Below are positions 9,709 to 19,471 of a stretch of 64,000 nucleotides of DNA, piece after piece. This DNA comes from Synechococcus sp. A18-25c (GTDB lineage: Bacteria; Cyanobacteriota; Cyanobacteriia; PCC-6307; Cyanobiaceae). The translations under genes and the position numbers were made by a program. Location of the stretch: the NCBI RefSeq assembly GCF_014280035.1, contig NZ_CP047957.1, forward strand, positions 1,488,001 to 1,552,000, given 5' to 3'. How positions within the stretch are numbered: the first letter of the stretch is position 1; every line of letters starts with the position of its first letter. Under the pieces are notes generated by a model. The model did no database searches, had not been told where the DNA came from, and worked only from the letters and a program-made list of their open reading frames with translations.

Positions 9709-12264
9709 TCAACGTGAGATCGATTCGGTGCTGCGTGGACGGTCGATCTGAAGGCTTCCGCGGGTCACACCAAGGCGATGCTCAATTTGTTCCTGGCGCC
9801 ACACCACGTCGGAAGGAATGCGACCTTGCAATGCCTCCCCATAGAGACGGACTCGTCGACGAGTGGCATCGGCATCCTCATCAAGGAGATCAAGGCGGAA
9901 GTGATGCAGTCCTGCGCCCTGCATGACAGGCAATGCTTCAACACCCGTCTGTGCAGTGCCATTAAATAAGGTGTTGCGGCAGCCGAGATCGGCCTTGAGC
10001 GCATGATCCACCCCACTGCGGTCACGCAGGTGAACGGTGTGATGCTCACACGGTCTGCCGCAGTCGGTGTGGTCATGCCCATCGGACAGCAACGAGCAGA
10101 AGAGGCAGTGCTCCATGTGAAACAGCGGCATGTGCTGATGCAACACCACCTCCAGCCGATCGCAGGGTGAGGCATCGCTGAGATCCAGCAACTGCTGCAG
10201 GTTCAGATCGCAACTGACGGTGACACGCTCCAGTTCCCAGTGCTCGAGAAACCAACGCAGCGCAAGGGGGTTGGCCACATTGAGGCTGAAATCACCACGA
10301 CATGGGGCGACTCCCCTCAACAACTCGAGCTGGTCAGCGTTACGCACAAGAAAGCCATCAGGGGAAGCCCGCAGCAAAGGTTCAAGAGTCCACCGTTCAT
10401 CCGGACGCACCATTTTTGGTCCAGTGAGCCAGAGGCCATCGGGCCAGCAGCCCCGGCCGATGGCGACCGCCTCACGCAGTTCGCGAGGTTGTTCCAGGTC
10501 CGCCACGACCGCGCGCAAGGGCACCGCCTCATCAAGGGTCTGCAGTGCCTTCAATTGCTCAAGGGTGCGCACCAGCACCACTAAATCGGACGCCGCTTGA
10601 GGCTGCGCATCCGGCACCTTGGGGAGGCAGGACGCCAACACCGCGTCCCGCTGATGCTCCGACAGTTCAGGCCGCGATGTTGACGGCTGAATCGGCGGGT
10701 GGGGCATCAGGCCGGCCTCGGCCATGCGTTGCAAGAGGGAACGACGCAAGCGGTTCAGCACCGCCAGCGGCAGAAACAGGCCCCGATCCAACTCAGTGTC
10801 GACCTGCTCGAGCCGCCATCCTGTGCCCCCCAAACGGCCGAGCTGGGCGTCAAGCCGTGTCTGATCCAGTCCATGGTCGCGGGCCGGCGCGAGGCAGACA
10901 TCACTGCTGACTTGCAGATGCGTGCCATCCGAAGGGATCGGTGAGACCAGCTCCAAGGTGAGCGGTTGTCCGCAACGACCCTGCACCTTCAGCACAAGCG
11001 GGGAGTCGTTGGGTGACGTCTTACGGTCCGCGCGTCGCTGCCAAGTGGACTCCCATTGCGGATCACTGGTGAGCCAAATGGATGCGCCAGAACGGAGACC
11101 ATCCAGACGGATTCGTCCAGGTCCCAGTCTCAGCCTCCAGCGATGGCGCCCTGCCGGCTCCACGTCCATGATGCGACCACCCACTTCCCGGGGCGGGTCA
11201 AAAGGCCCATCGTGATCTGCCGACACCTCCAACACGAGGCCTTGTCCGCGCTGCGGCTGGACCTCCGTTTTGATCACCAGCCAACCCCGAGCCTGAACAG
11301 CACAAAGGTGTCCGATCAACGGCCCGCGCTTTTTGCTCCAACGACCATGCACAAGGGCTGGATGGTCGATCCCCTCCAACCAGCCTGTGCTGAGACCTCG
11401 AGAAAAACCCAATTCGAGCTGCTGTTTGGTCGCCTCCTGATCCATGACAGCCCCATCGAGGCTGCGCCGATACACATTGGTGACAGCCGCCACGTATGTG
11501 GCGTCCTTCAGACGTCCCTCAATCTTGAAGCTGCTGATCCCGATCCGGACCAACTCAGGAACCAAGGACCAGGCCGCCAAATCCTGCGGTGAAAGCAGGT
11601 AACGCTGATCATCAAGATCGCGTTCGACGCCATCAACCACTAATTGATAGGGGAGTCGACAGGCCTGAGCACACTCACCGCGATTGGCACTGCGTTGTCC
11701 AAGCGATTCACTGGTTAAGCACTGACCGGAATAGGCAACGCACAACGCACCATGCACAAACACCTCCAGAGGCATGGCGAGTTGGCGTTGCTGCAATTGT
11801 CCCTGAAGTCGTTCGAGATCCCTGAGGCTGAGCTCCCTGGCCATCACCACCCGTTCGCAACCAGCGGCAGCGGCCTGAGCCACACCGGCGGCGCTCGTGA
11901 TGGACATCTGGGTGGACGCATGCAGACCCAACACGGGAACCAGTTGCTGCGCCAGTAGACAGAGTCCCAGGTCTTGAACGATGAGGGCATCCACTCCTGC
12001 ACGCTGGGCATTGAGCAGCAGCTCTGCAGCGTCCTGGAGTTCAGCGGTGAAAATGAGCACATTGAGGGTCAAAAACCCCTTCACATCCCTGGCATGAAGC
12101 CAGCTCATGATTTCCGGAAGTTCATCCTGACGGAAGTTTTCAGCCCGCAGGCGGGCGTTGAAGGCTTCAACCCCGAAATACACCGCATCGGCACCCTCGG
12201 CCACAGCGGCTTTTAGGGCTGCCCAATCACCAGCGGGCGAAAGAAGTTCCGGGAGTCCGCTCAC
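9709..12264 (-). CDS. rlhA: U32 family peptidase-like protein, RlhA type
   Basis: The 851-residue product begins LPELLSPAGDWAALKAAV, typical of U32 proteins, and contains the family signature EVFVHGALCVAYSGQC at about residues 165-180 with further cysteines in GECAQACRLPY that fit an iron-sulfur site. The long C-terminal part fits the DUF3656-type extension found in RlhA/YdcP-like members. RlhA in E. coli hydroxylates C2501 of 23S rRNA; that activity is an inference here, and 'collagenase-like peptidase' is the older name. It starts two bases after the VanY-type peptidase gene and is probably cotranscribed with it. Confidence 0.8.
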   Translation of the reverse strand: MSGLPELLSPAGDWAALKAAVAEGADAVYFGVEAFNARLRAENFRQDELPEIMSWLHARDVKGFLTLNVLIFTAELQDAAELLLNAQRAGVDALIVQDLGLCLLAQQLVPVLGLHASTQMSITSAAGVAQAAAAGCERVVMARELSLRDLERLQGQLQQRQLAMPLEVFVHGALCVAYSGQCLTSESLGQRSANRGECAQACRLPYQLVVDGVERDLDDQRYLLSPQDLAAWSLVPELVRIGISSFKIEGRLKDATYVAAVTNVYRRSLDGAVMDQEATKQQLELGFSRGLSTGWLEGIDHPALVHGRWSKKRGPLIGHLCAVQARGWLVIKTEVQPQRGQGLVLEVSADHDGPFDPPREVGGRIMDVEPAGRHRWRLRLGPGRIRLDGLRSGASIWLTSDPQWESTWQRRADRKTSPNDSPLVLKVQGRCGQPLTLELVSPIPSDGTHLQVSSDVCLAPARDHGLDQTRLDAQLGRLGGTGWRLEQVDTELDRGLFLPLAVLNRLRRSLLQRMAEAGLMPHPPIQPSTSRPELSEHQRDAVLASCLPKVPDAQPQAASDLVVLVRTLEQLKALQTLDEAVPLRAVVADLEQPRELREAVAIGRGCWPDGLWLTGPKMVRPDERWTLEPLLRASPDGFLVRNADQLELLRGVAPCRGDFSLNVANPLALRWFLEHWELERVTVSCDLNLQQLLDLSDASPCDRLEVVLHQHMPLFHMEHCLFCSLLSDGHDHTDCGRPCEHHTVHLRDRSGVDHALKADLGCRNTLFNGTAQTGVEALPVMQGAGLHHFRLDLLDEDADATRRRVRLYGEALQGRIPSDVVWRQEQIEHRLGVTRGSLQIDRPRSTESISR

Positions 12265-12266
12265 AA

Positions 12267-13025
12267 TCAGCTCCCAATGGCAAGACGCCGGGCAGGTTCA
12301 AACAGGCGCAACGCATCTGCAGACCCTTCGAATCGCCAGTGCCAGGGTTCGTAACTCACTCCTTGGGGATTGGCGGCGGGAAACGACAGCGTGAAGTGGT
12401 AACTGGCGGCGTGATCCTGGAGCCAACGGAAGGCCCGGGTCTGCTCAAAACTCTCGGACAGGTTGGTTGCAGGGTCGTCGCCATCTCCAAGATCCACGGC
12501 ATAACCAGTGCTGTGCTCGGAATACCCCGGAGGCGCAGAGACCTTGGCTCGTTCCATGGCGGTCTGATTGCGCTCAGACTTCACATCAAAAAAGATGCTT
12601 TTCTGAAGATCTTGGGAGCGGTAGCCGCTCAACAGCCTGAGATCAACACCGTCTGCGGCCGCTGCACGTGTCATGGCCGAAAGCGATCGCGCCGCATCAC
12701 GATGCAGCTCAATCCCGGCCTCCACAGGCACCAGCTGCTCGTCGATGGCCTCGTCGTAGGGGAAGTGCCCAAGGAGGCGTCCATCCACATCGGGTTGCTC
12801 ATCGATGCCTTCCACAACAAGTGGTGTCTGGCGGAACGGAAGGAGATCGGGCACCAACAACAGTGCTGCCAAGAACGCTGAGGCCAGCAAACCGAAGCCG
12901 ATCAAAATCCCCAATCCCATCCCCTTCCCTCGACGAGGGCGGATCGATGCACTGCGGCGAGCGACAGGGATGTCGTCGCGGCTGTTGTCACGCTTCCTGC
13001 TACGGGTGGCGACAGCCCTCGACAC
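12267..13025 (-). CDS. M15 family D-alanyl-D-alanine carboxypeptidase (VanY type)
   Basis: The 252-residue product has a basic N-terminus, one membrane anchor at about residues 37-63, and a periplasmic M15B domain. The zinc-site patterns are visible: SEHSTGYAVDLGDGD and, near the C-terminus, YEPWHWRF. Such enzymes trim the terminal D-Ala from peptidoglycan pentapeptides. It lies upstream of the U32 gene with a two-base gap and is divergent from chlP. Confidence 0.88.
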   Translation of the reverse strand: MSRAVATRSRKRDNSRDDIPVARRSASIRPRRGKGMGLGILIGFGLLASAFLAALLLVPDLLPFRQTPLVVEGIDEQPDVDGRLLGHFPYDEAIDEQLVPVEAGIELHRDAARSLSAMTRAAAADGVDLRLLSGYRSQDLQKSIFFDVKSERNQTAMERAKVSAPPGYSEHSTGYAVDLGDGDDPATNLSESFEQTRAFRWLQDHAASYHFTLSFPAANPQGVSYEPWHWRFEGSADALRLFEPARRLAIGS

Positions 13026-13135
13026 ACCAACAATTCAATGTTGTTTCGATCGTAAGGGGGGGCGCCAGATCAGGCCGCTAAACCGCACGAAGCAGTGGTA
13101 GCTTTCAAATTAATGATCCAGCGGAGTGGGCTGAG

Positions 13136-14530
13136 ATGCTGAGAGTTGCCGTCGTCGGCGGAGGTCCGAGCGGATCCTGCGCAGCTGAAATCCTTGCAAA
13201 AGCTGGAATCAGCACTTGGCTGTTTGAACGCAAGCTTGACAACGCCAAACCCTGTGGTGGGGCCATTCCTCTGTGCATGGTTGAGGAATTTGAGCTGCCG
13301 GAGTCCATCATCGACCGCAAAGTGCGGAACATGAAGATGATTTCCCCCTCCAACAAAGAGGTGGACATCAAGCTCGATCCTCTGGGCTACGACGACAACG
13401 CTTACATCGGCATGTGCCGCCGCGAGGTGTTCGATGCCTTCCTTCGCAACCGGGCTGCCGACCTCGGCACCACCTTGATTAACGGTTTGGTTCAGAAGAT
13501 CGATACCGGCACCAATCGTGAAGGTCCCTACACCCTTCATTACGCCGACTACAGCTCTGGCGGTCCCACCGGAGATCTCAAGACCCTTGAGGTGGATCTG
13601 ATCATCGGAGCCGACGGGGCCAACTCCCGCGTTGCCAAAGCGATGGACGCCGGCGACTACAACGTGGCGATTGCCTTCCAGGAACGCATCAAGCTTCCTG
13701 CCGAAGAGATGACCTACTACGAAGATCTGGCTGAGATGTACGTCGGGACGGACGTCTCTCCTGATTTCTATGCCTGGGTCTTCCCCAAATTTGACCACGT
13801 AGCCGTTGGCACCGGCACGATGCAGCAGAACCAGTCCCTGATCAAGGGTCTGCAGAAAGGGATCCGTGAACGGGCGCGCAAGCGCCTCTTCAAGGGTGAA
13901 GTGATCAAGGTCGAAGCCCATCCGATTCCTGAACATCCCCGGCCCCGTCGCGTTGTTGGCCGCATGGCCCTTGTTGGCGATGCTGCCGGTTACGTCACCA
14001 AAAGCTCCGGTGAAGGCATCTACTTCGCCGCAAAGAGCGGCCGCATGTGTGCCGAAGCCATTGTTGAGATTTCAGCCAACGGCTCGAAGATCCCAACGGA
14101 AAAAGAGATCAAGTCCACTTACTTGAAGCGCTGGGATCGCAAGTACGGTGCGACCTACGCCGTTCTGGACATCCTGCAGAGGATTTTCTATCGCAACGAC
14201 GCGGCCCGCGAAGCCTTCGTGGAGATGTGCGATGACCGTGATGTCCAGAAACTTACGTTCGACAGCTACCTCTACAAGCGTGTCGTGATGATGAATCCCT
14301 GGCAGCAGATCAAACTCACCCTGCGAACCCTGGGAAGCCTCCTGCGCGGTCAGGCCCTGGCCCCGGCCGACTATGACGCTGTGCCCTCGGCCGTTGGTCG
14401 ATCAGACGGTGACTTCCTAGCAGAGGAAGCCGCCCAAGCGATCAAAGCGCAAACGCACAACGAGACTGCGTCCAACGACAAGGACGCCACCACCAGCAGC
14501 GAAGAGCGTTCAACGGTGACCACGAGCTGA
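13136..14530 (+). CDS. chlP: Geranylgeranyl diphosphate reductase ChlP
   Basis: ChlP reduces the geranylgeranyl chain of chlorophyll (and free geranylgeranyl diphosphate) to phytyl, using NADPH, at the thylakoid membrane. The 464-residue product opens with the FAD-binding Rossmann motif VAVVGGGPSGSCAAEIL, then CGGAIPLC, and has the second nucleotide-site motif ALVGDAAGYVTKSSGEGIY. The last 50 residues form a low-complexity Ser/Thr/Asp tail. A strong intrinsic terminator follows 27 bases after the stop, so it is probably a single-gene transcript. Confidence 0.95.
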   Translation: MLRVAVVGGGPSGSCAAEILAKAGISTWLFERKLDNAKPCGGAIPLCMVEEFELPESIIDRKVRNMKMISPSNKEVDIKLDPLGYDDNAYIGMCRREVFDAFLRNRAADLGTTLINGLVQKIDTGTNREGPYTLHYADYSSGGPTGDLKTLEVDLIIGADGANSRVAKAMDAGDYNVAIAFQERIKLPAEEMTYYEDLAEMYVGTDVSPDFYAWVFPKFDHVAVGTGTMQQNQSLIKGLQKGIRERARKRLFKGEVIKVEAHPIPEHPRPRRVVGRMALVGDAAGYVTKSSGEGIYFAAKSGRMCAEAIVEISANGSKIPTEKEIKSTYLKRWDRKYGATYAVLDILQRIFYRNDAAREAFVEMCDDRDVQKLTFDSYLYKRVVMMNPWQQIKLTLRTLGSLLRGQALAPADYDAVPSAVGRSDGDFLAEEAAQAIKAQTHNETASNDKDATTSSEERSTVTTS

Positions 14531-14557
14531 ACACGATCCAATCAGCTTGCAGACAAA

Positions 14558-14589
14558 CCCCGGCTGACTTCAGTACAGCCGGGGTTTTT
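14558..14589 (+). terminator. Intrinsic terminator of chlP
   Basis: A nine-base perfect stem (CCCCGGCTG at 14558-14566 and CAGCCGGGG at 14576-14584) with a nine-base loop is followed by TTTTT. It sits just behind the chlP stop. Confidence 0.9.
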
Positions 14590-14665
14590 GATTGACAACC
14601 AAGTCCCGCTTCAGCGTCATGAACGGTCTCTGGCTTTGGTCAGCCCCGACGGAACTCCCCCTTGA

Positions 14666-16825
14666 TTAAGCCTGGATGTTGTCGAAACGTGCCAGCACCG
14701 ACGCCTGATTTCTCAATACCCCCAGCAGATTCAGTCGATTGCGACGCACTGACGCATCGTCCGCCATCACCATCACACTCTGTTCACCATCGAAGAAGGC
14801 CTCGAGGGCGACAGCAGCAGCCTGAAGACCAGCAGCCAAACCGCCGTAATCACAGGCTTCAGCCAGGGGGCTCAGCGATTCGAGTGCAGCCATCAGTCCC
14901 GCTTCGCTGGGGGAATCGAACAGACCGGCATCAACCACCTCAGCCGGTGTCAGTTGCGTTGCGGGCAAATCACCTTTCTCCGCCAAACGCGCAGCACGTT
15001 GCACGACAGCCTGGACAGCCTGAAGCTGACCAGTTACTCGAAGCTGCCGAAGCAGCAGCAAACGCTCGCGCGCATCCACAGGGTCTTGAAGCAGGCGTTC
15101 GTTGGTGACGCCCTCACCACTGACGGCCTGCACCAAATCGATCGGGAAGCCATCCTCTTCAAACTGAGACACCATGCGCTGGCGCAACAGCTGACCGAGA
15201 TCATCAGCAAGCGAGGTCGCCTCAACCTGGAAGGCCGGGAAGCGTTCAGCCCAGTGGCTGGCAGCCTGGCTAAACAGCGTCTGCAGCGGCAAACGCCAAC
15301 CGCGATCCCAAAGAATCTGAACAATGCCGTTGCCGGCTCGACGCAACGCGTAGGGGTCCGAAGAACCAGTAGGTCGCTCGCCCTTGGCGAAGATGCTGAA
15401 GAGCAGTTCCAGGCGCTCAGCCAGTGCCAGCAGGGCTCCGGCATCACTGGATGGCGGCGCTTCTCCGGCCCCGGCCGGTTGGTAGTGCTCCGCCACAGCG
15501 AGTGCCACTTCACGGGGCTCGCCTTCCTCCAGCAGGTACTTCCCGCCCATCAGTCCCTGCAGTTCTGGAAATTCGCCCACCATCTGGCTGACCAGATCGT
15601 GTTTGCAGAGATGGGCTGCCCGGCGCGCATGGCCAGCGAGGGTGTTGTTGATGTTGAGTGCCTCCACTAGCTGATCCATCACCCAACGAATCCGCTCGCT
15701 GCGGTCCAGAAGACTGCCCAGGCCTTCGGCAAAGGTGACACGATCCAGCGCTTGGCGACGGTCTTCGCAAGGCTGTCGTCGATCCACCGTGAGGAAGAAC
15801 TCTGCATCGGCGAGACGGGCCCCGAGCACGCGCTGATTACCACTCACGATCGTTGAGGAAGCATCCGGCAGCCCATTGCTCACCAGCAGATAATCCGACA
15901 ACAGAACACTGCGCGCCTCAAGCTGCAACGGATCGGCGCTGGCCTCCAGGCGTTTCAGCGGCACGTAGCGCTGATGCGACTGCATCACGGTGACGATCAC
16001 TTCAGGGGGGAGATCGAGATAGCGGTCAGCGATTTCACCTTTGAGAACTCGCGGCGCTTCAACCAGATCCACCAGCTCCTCAAACAAGCCCTGAGGACAA
16101 TCCGCTTCACCCCCGCAGGCAACTGCTTGATCAGCGATCGAAGATCGAATGCTTTCGGCCCGCTCCTGACGATCCACCACGACGCCCGCCGCGGCCAGCT
16201 GGGAGCGCAACTCTTCCGCTGAACGGATCTCGTCTAATTCTTGATGCAGACGATGGCCACGGCTGCGACGGCCGCTATGGACAACGGGATCGGAAGACGC
16301 CAGGGTGACGGGAACCACGGCATCGCCCAGCAGCGCGACGAGCCAGCGCACTGGACGACTGAAGCGCTGCTCACCGCTGCCCCAGCGCATGAATCGCCGG
16401 CCCTGAAGCCCATCGATCCACTGGGGAATGCAGGACTGAAGCAAGGCACAGCTGTCCTGACCGGGCGTGCAGACCCGGGCGAAGAGGCAGGGGCCCTTCG
16501 GCGTGTCACGGGCTTCCAGCTCCTGAGGATCCACACCACAGCGTTTGGCAAAGCCGATGGCTGCTGGCCCTGGCTGCCCATCCACGAGAGCCTGGGAGAC
16601 GGGAGGGCCTTTGCGATCTTCCTCAAGATCAGGCTGTGCGTCGATCAGATCCCGCACTTCAACCAGAAGACGCCGCGGCGTTCCCGTCACCGTTAGAGCA
16701 CCGTGATCAAGCCGCAGCTCCTTCAAATCGCTGCGAACACGTCGCTCCAATTGCTCAAGAGCGGAGCGCACAAAATCTGCCGGAAGTTCCTCGGTACCGA
16801 TCTCGAGCAGAAACGTGTTCGCCAA
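14666..16825 (-). CDS. glyS: Glycyl-tRNA synthetase beta subunit
   Basis: GlyS is the tRNA-recognising beta chain of the alpha2-beta2 glycyl-tRNA synthetase. The family N-terminus FLLEIGTEELPADFV is clear, and the C-terminal HD/DALR-like region is present. The TTG at 16825 gives about 719 residues, the usual size; an ATG at 16891 in the same frame would add 22 residues and leave only seven bases to the divergent sir gene. The true start is uncertain because no strong ribosome binding site precedes either. The alpha subunit gene is not in this window. Confidence 0.92.
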   Translation of the reverse strand: MANTFLLEIGTEELPADFVRSALEQLERRVRSDLKELRLDHGALTVTGTPRRLLVEVRDLIDAQPDLEEDRKGPPVSQALVDGQPGPAAIGFAKRCGVDPQELEARDTPKGPCLFARVCTPGQDSCALLQSCIPQWIDGLQGRRFMRWGSGEQRFSRPVRWLVALLGDAVVPVTLASSDPVVHSGRRSRGHRLHQELDEIRSAEELRSQLAAAGVVVDRQERAESIRSSIADQAVACGGEADCPQGLFEELVDLVEAPRVLKGEIADRYLDLPPEVIVTVMQSHQRYVPLKRLEASADPLQLEARSVLLSDYLLVSNGLPDASSTIVSGNQRVLGARLADAEFFLTVDRRQPCEDRRQALDRVTFAEGLGSLLDRSERIRWVMDQLVEALNINNTLAGHARRAAHLCKHDLVSQMVGEFPELQGLMGGKYLLEEGEPREVALAVAEHYQPAGAGEAPPSSDAGALLALAERLELLFSIFAKGERPTGSSDPYALRRAGNGIVQILWDRGWRLPLQTLFSQAASHWAERFPAFQVEATSLADDLGQLLRQRMVSQFEEDGFPIDLVQAVSGEGVTNERLLQDPVDARERLLLLRQLRVTGQLQAVQAVVQRAARLAEKGDLPATQLTPAEVVDAGLFDSPSEAGLMAALESLSPLAEACDYGGLAAGLQAAAVALEAFFDGEQSVMVMADDASVRRNRLNLLGVLRNQASVLARFDNIQA

Positions 16826-16898
16826 CTCACGTGCCAATGCAATTTGCGACTTTATTGGACGCCGCTTCGCTAATTTCAAAGAGAACGACATTGCACGT

Positions 16899-18710
16899 GT
16901 GAGCAAAGGTGTGACAGCTACCTCCAGCAAGCAGGCAGTTGCCATCCACACGGCATTGGATGGTCCTGCCGATCGGACGGAGTCGATCGATACGGCACTT
17001 TCAAAAGCTGAAAAACGCAAGCTATACAGCGGCCATCTGCGTGAACCTCTGCTCACAGAGTTGGGCAACGAAGAGATTCGCTTCAGTGAAGACGCGGTTC
17101 AGCTGCTCAAGTTCCACGGCAGCTACCAGCAAAACCACCGCGAGCTGCGCAAGACCGACAAGGTTCGTTGCTGGCAGATGATGCTGCGGCTACGCAATCC
17201 GGGAGGACGAATTCCCGCCGATCTATTCGCTGCTCTGGATGATCTTTCCGATCGCTACGGCAATGGGACCCTTCGCACCACCACGCGTCAGGCCTTTCAG
17301 ATGCACGGCGTGCCTAAGGCGGATCTCAAAACGGTGATCGGCACAATCATCAGCAATCTGGGTTCGACCCTGGCGGCCTGCGGAGACATCAACCGCAATG
17401 TGATGGCACCAGCAGCTCCCTTTGAAAAAGGTGCTTACCCGGCAGCCCGGAAGCTCGCTGATGAAATCGCTGATCTGCTCAGCCCTGAAGCCGCTGAGGG
17501 GTCGTATCTCGACATGTGGATCGATGGCGATCACAGCTACCGATTCCAACCCACCTCAGCCGTGCGCAAAGCACGCACCCGGCAACACGAGGGCGGGGTG
17601 TACTCAGGCAGTGATGCCGAACCGCTCTATGGCGACACCTACCTTCCACGCAAATTCAAGGTTGCTGTCACTGTTCCTGGAGACAACTCAGTCGATCTGC
17701 TGACGCAAGACATCGGTCTGGTGGCGTTTGCTGATCCCTCCGGTGCCTTGAAAGGCTGCAACGTGTATGTGGGTGGTGGCATGGGCCGAACACACAACCA
17801 AGACGACACCTTTGCCCGCACCGCTGATCCCCTCGGCTACGTGAAGGCGGACGACATTTTTGATCTGCTGCAGTCGATCATGGCGTTGCAGCGTGATCAC
17901 GGTGACCGTGAGGTGCGCAAGCACGCGCGGATGAAATACCTGCTTCACAACAAGGGAATCAGCTGGTTCCGCTCCACCCTCAAATCGACCTATTTCAAGG
18001 GTGAACTGAAGGGTCTCCGGCTAGAACCACGCCCCAAACTGGAGGACTACCTGGGATGGCATCGCCAGAAGAAGGGGCTGTGGTTCGTGGGTCTCCCCCT
18101 GACCTGCGGGAGGCTCGAAGGTGAGGTCAAGACTGGCCTCCGCAAGTTAGTGCAGACCTATCAGCTGGAAGTGCGTCTGACCGCCAACCAGGATCTGTTG
18201 CTGTGCAACATCGGAGCGCCCCAGAAACCCGCTATCAAAGCGGCCTTAGACGCCTTGGGATTTGAACTCCCAGGTGAGCCGGCACCACTGGCCCGGCATG
18301 CCATGGCCTGTCCAGCACTGCCCACCTGCGGACTGGCCATCACGGAGGCTGAACGGGCTCTTCCAGCGGTGCTTGATCGCCTCGACGCCTTGCTGCAACG
18401 TTTGGAGATCGATCAGCCACTGCTGGTGCGCATGACCGGCTGTCCGAATGGTTGTGCCCGTCCTTACATGGCCGAACTGGGCCTAGTGGGAAGTGGCGTG
18501 AATCAATACCAGTTGTGGCTTGGAGGCACACCGAATCTGCAAACACTGGCGCGTCCCTTCCTGCAGAAAATGCCTCTCGATCAGCTGGAATCAACGCTGG
18601 AACCGTTGTTGATCAACTGGAAACAATGCGGGGTCCGTCGCAGTTTTGGAGCTCACATCAACCGCTTGGGTGACCAGTCGGTGCATCAGCTGCTGGGAAC
18701 CGAGGCATAG
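16899..18710 (+). CDS. sir: Ferredoxin-dependent sulfite reductase
   Basis: Sir reduces sulfite to sulfide with six electrons from ferredoxin in assimilatory sulfur metabolism. The roughly 600-residue product carries the siroheme/4Fe-4S cysteines as CPALPTC (C-x5-C) and GCPNGCAR (C-x3-C) near residues 470 and 513, and the nitrite/sulfite reductase ferredoxin-like repeats. The pattern fits sulfite rather than nitrite reductase because of overall length and similarity to plant-type SiR. Start codons available are GTG at 16899 or 16911; I favour neither strongly. It diverges from glyS, and its 3' end overlaps the VanX-like gene by 25 bases. Confidence 0.9.
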   Translation: MSKGVTATSSKQAVAIHTALDGPADRTESIDTALSKAEKRKLYSGHLREPLLTELGNEEIRFSEDAVQLLKFHGSYQQNHRELRKTDKVRCWQMMLRLRNPGGRIPADLFAALDDLSDRYGNGTLRTTTRQAFQMHGVPKADLKTVIGTIISNLGSTLAACGDINRNVMAPAAPFEKGAYPAARKLADEIADLLSPEAAEGSYLDMWIDGDHSYRFQPTSAVRKARTRQHEGGVYSGSDAEPLYGDTYLPRKFKVAVTVPGDNSVDLLTQDIGLVAFADPSGALKGCNVYVGGGMGRTHNQDDTFARTADPLGYVKADDIFDLLQSIMALQRDHGDREVRKHARMKYLLHNKGISWFRSTLKSTYFKGELKGLRLEPRPKLEDYLGWHRQKKGLWFVGLPLTCGRLEGEVKTGLRKLVQTYQLEVRLTANQDLLLCNIGAPQKPAIKAALDALGFELPGEPAPLARHAMACPALPTCGLAITEAERALPAVLDRLDALLQRLEIDQPLLVRMTGCPNGCARPYMAELGLVGSGVNQYQLWLGGTPNLQTLARPFLQKMPLDQLESTLEPLLINWKQCGVRRSFGAHINRLGDQSVHQLLGTEA

Positions 18711-19426
18711 ATCGCTCGTTCAGCATTCACCGACCAGGCCCACAGCTGGTCACCGTGACTGAAGTGCCACCACTCGTTGGGATGCCGGACAAAACCGGCT
18801 TCTTTCATCACGTCGTGAAGCAGACAGCGCCTCCGATGCCAGAGGGCAGCATCACCGCTTGGATCCTGTTCCGCTGCTGAGGCATGGGCATCAGGGATCG
18901 ATTCCTCACCGATGGCATCAATCTCACCCCCCATCGGCAACACCGTCCCGGTGATGTCAGCAAGGGTGAGATCCACCGCTGCTCCAGTGCTGTGGGGCGG
19001 TGGCATCCCAGGATCCCGACTCGGCGGTGCCCAGAATTGACTGACGTCGCTTTGAACCCTGGCCAGCGCTTCCAACTGAGCCGGATCATCGGGATCGATC
19101 CCCCGCTGGTGACAAAGTTCGACCGTCGCGTGCTGAACCATGTAGGCCTGCACCTGCACCGGCCTCCAGGCATCAAAGATGGCCAACTGCAGAGATCCTG
19201 CAGCGGAATCATGGGCCATCGACAACTGATCCTGAGCCTTGTGCAATCGCTCCAGCACGCCGGATCGAAGCCTGTAAGGGTCGGCACCTTCGCCGTAGGG
19301 AGCCCCCACCCGCACGTAAGGGTGCGGTTCCAAACAGAGGAAGCGGGACTTGAGCGATACCAAGGACTCACCGCAGTCTGCAATGACCACATCGTTCCAG
19401 GGACGTCGCATCCGACAGCTCACCAC
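18686..19426 (-). CDS. D-alanyl-D-alanine dipeptidase-like protein (VanX/DdpX, M15D)
   Basis: The 246-residue product has the M15D pattern: AIFDAWRPVQVQ near residue 83, the zinc motif PHSTGAAVDLTL, and the C-terminal EWWHFSHGD that supplies the catalytic Glu and third zinc ligand. These enzymes cut D-Ala-D-Ala dipeptides, here probably for cell-wall recycling rather than glycopeptide resistance. No signal peptide is seen, so it should be cytoplasmic. It lies 45 bases after recG on the same strand; ATG alternatives exist at 19426 and 19411. Confidence 0.87.
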   Translation of the reverse strand: MVSCRMRRPWNDVVIADCGESLVSLKSRFLCLEPHPYVRVGAPYGEGADPYRLRSGVLERLHKAQDQLSMAHDSAAGSLQLAIFDAWRPVQVQAYMVQHATVELCHQRGIDPDDPAQLEALARVQSDVSQFWAPPSRDPGMPPPHSTGAAVDLTLADITGTVLPMGGEIDAIGEESIPDAHASAAEQDPSGDAALWHRRRCLLHDVMKEAGFVRHPNEWWHFSHGDQLWAWSVNAERAIYASVPSS

Positions 19427-19471
19427 ACCCCAGTGATCGTATGGGCGTTGGCAGGGAGTCTCAAGCGCACC

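Noticed and set aside
18686-19426. Glycopeptide-resistance role for the VanX-like gene
   Set aside because: No vanH or vanA-type ligase is nearby and M15D dipeptidases occur widely in cell-wall recycling.
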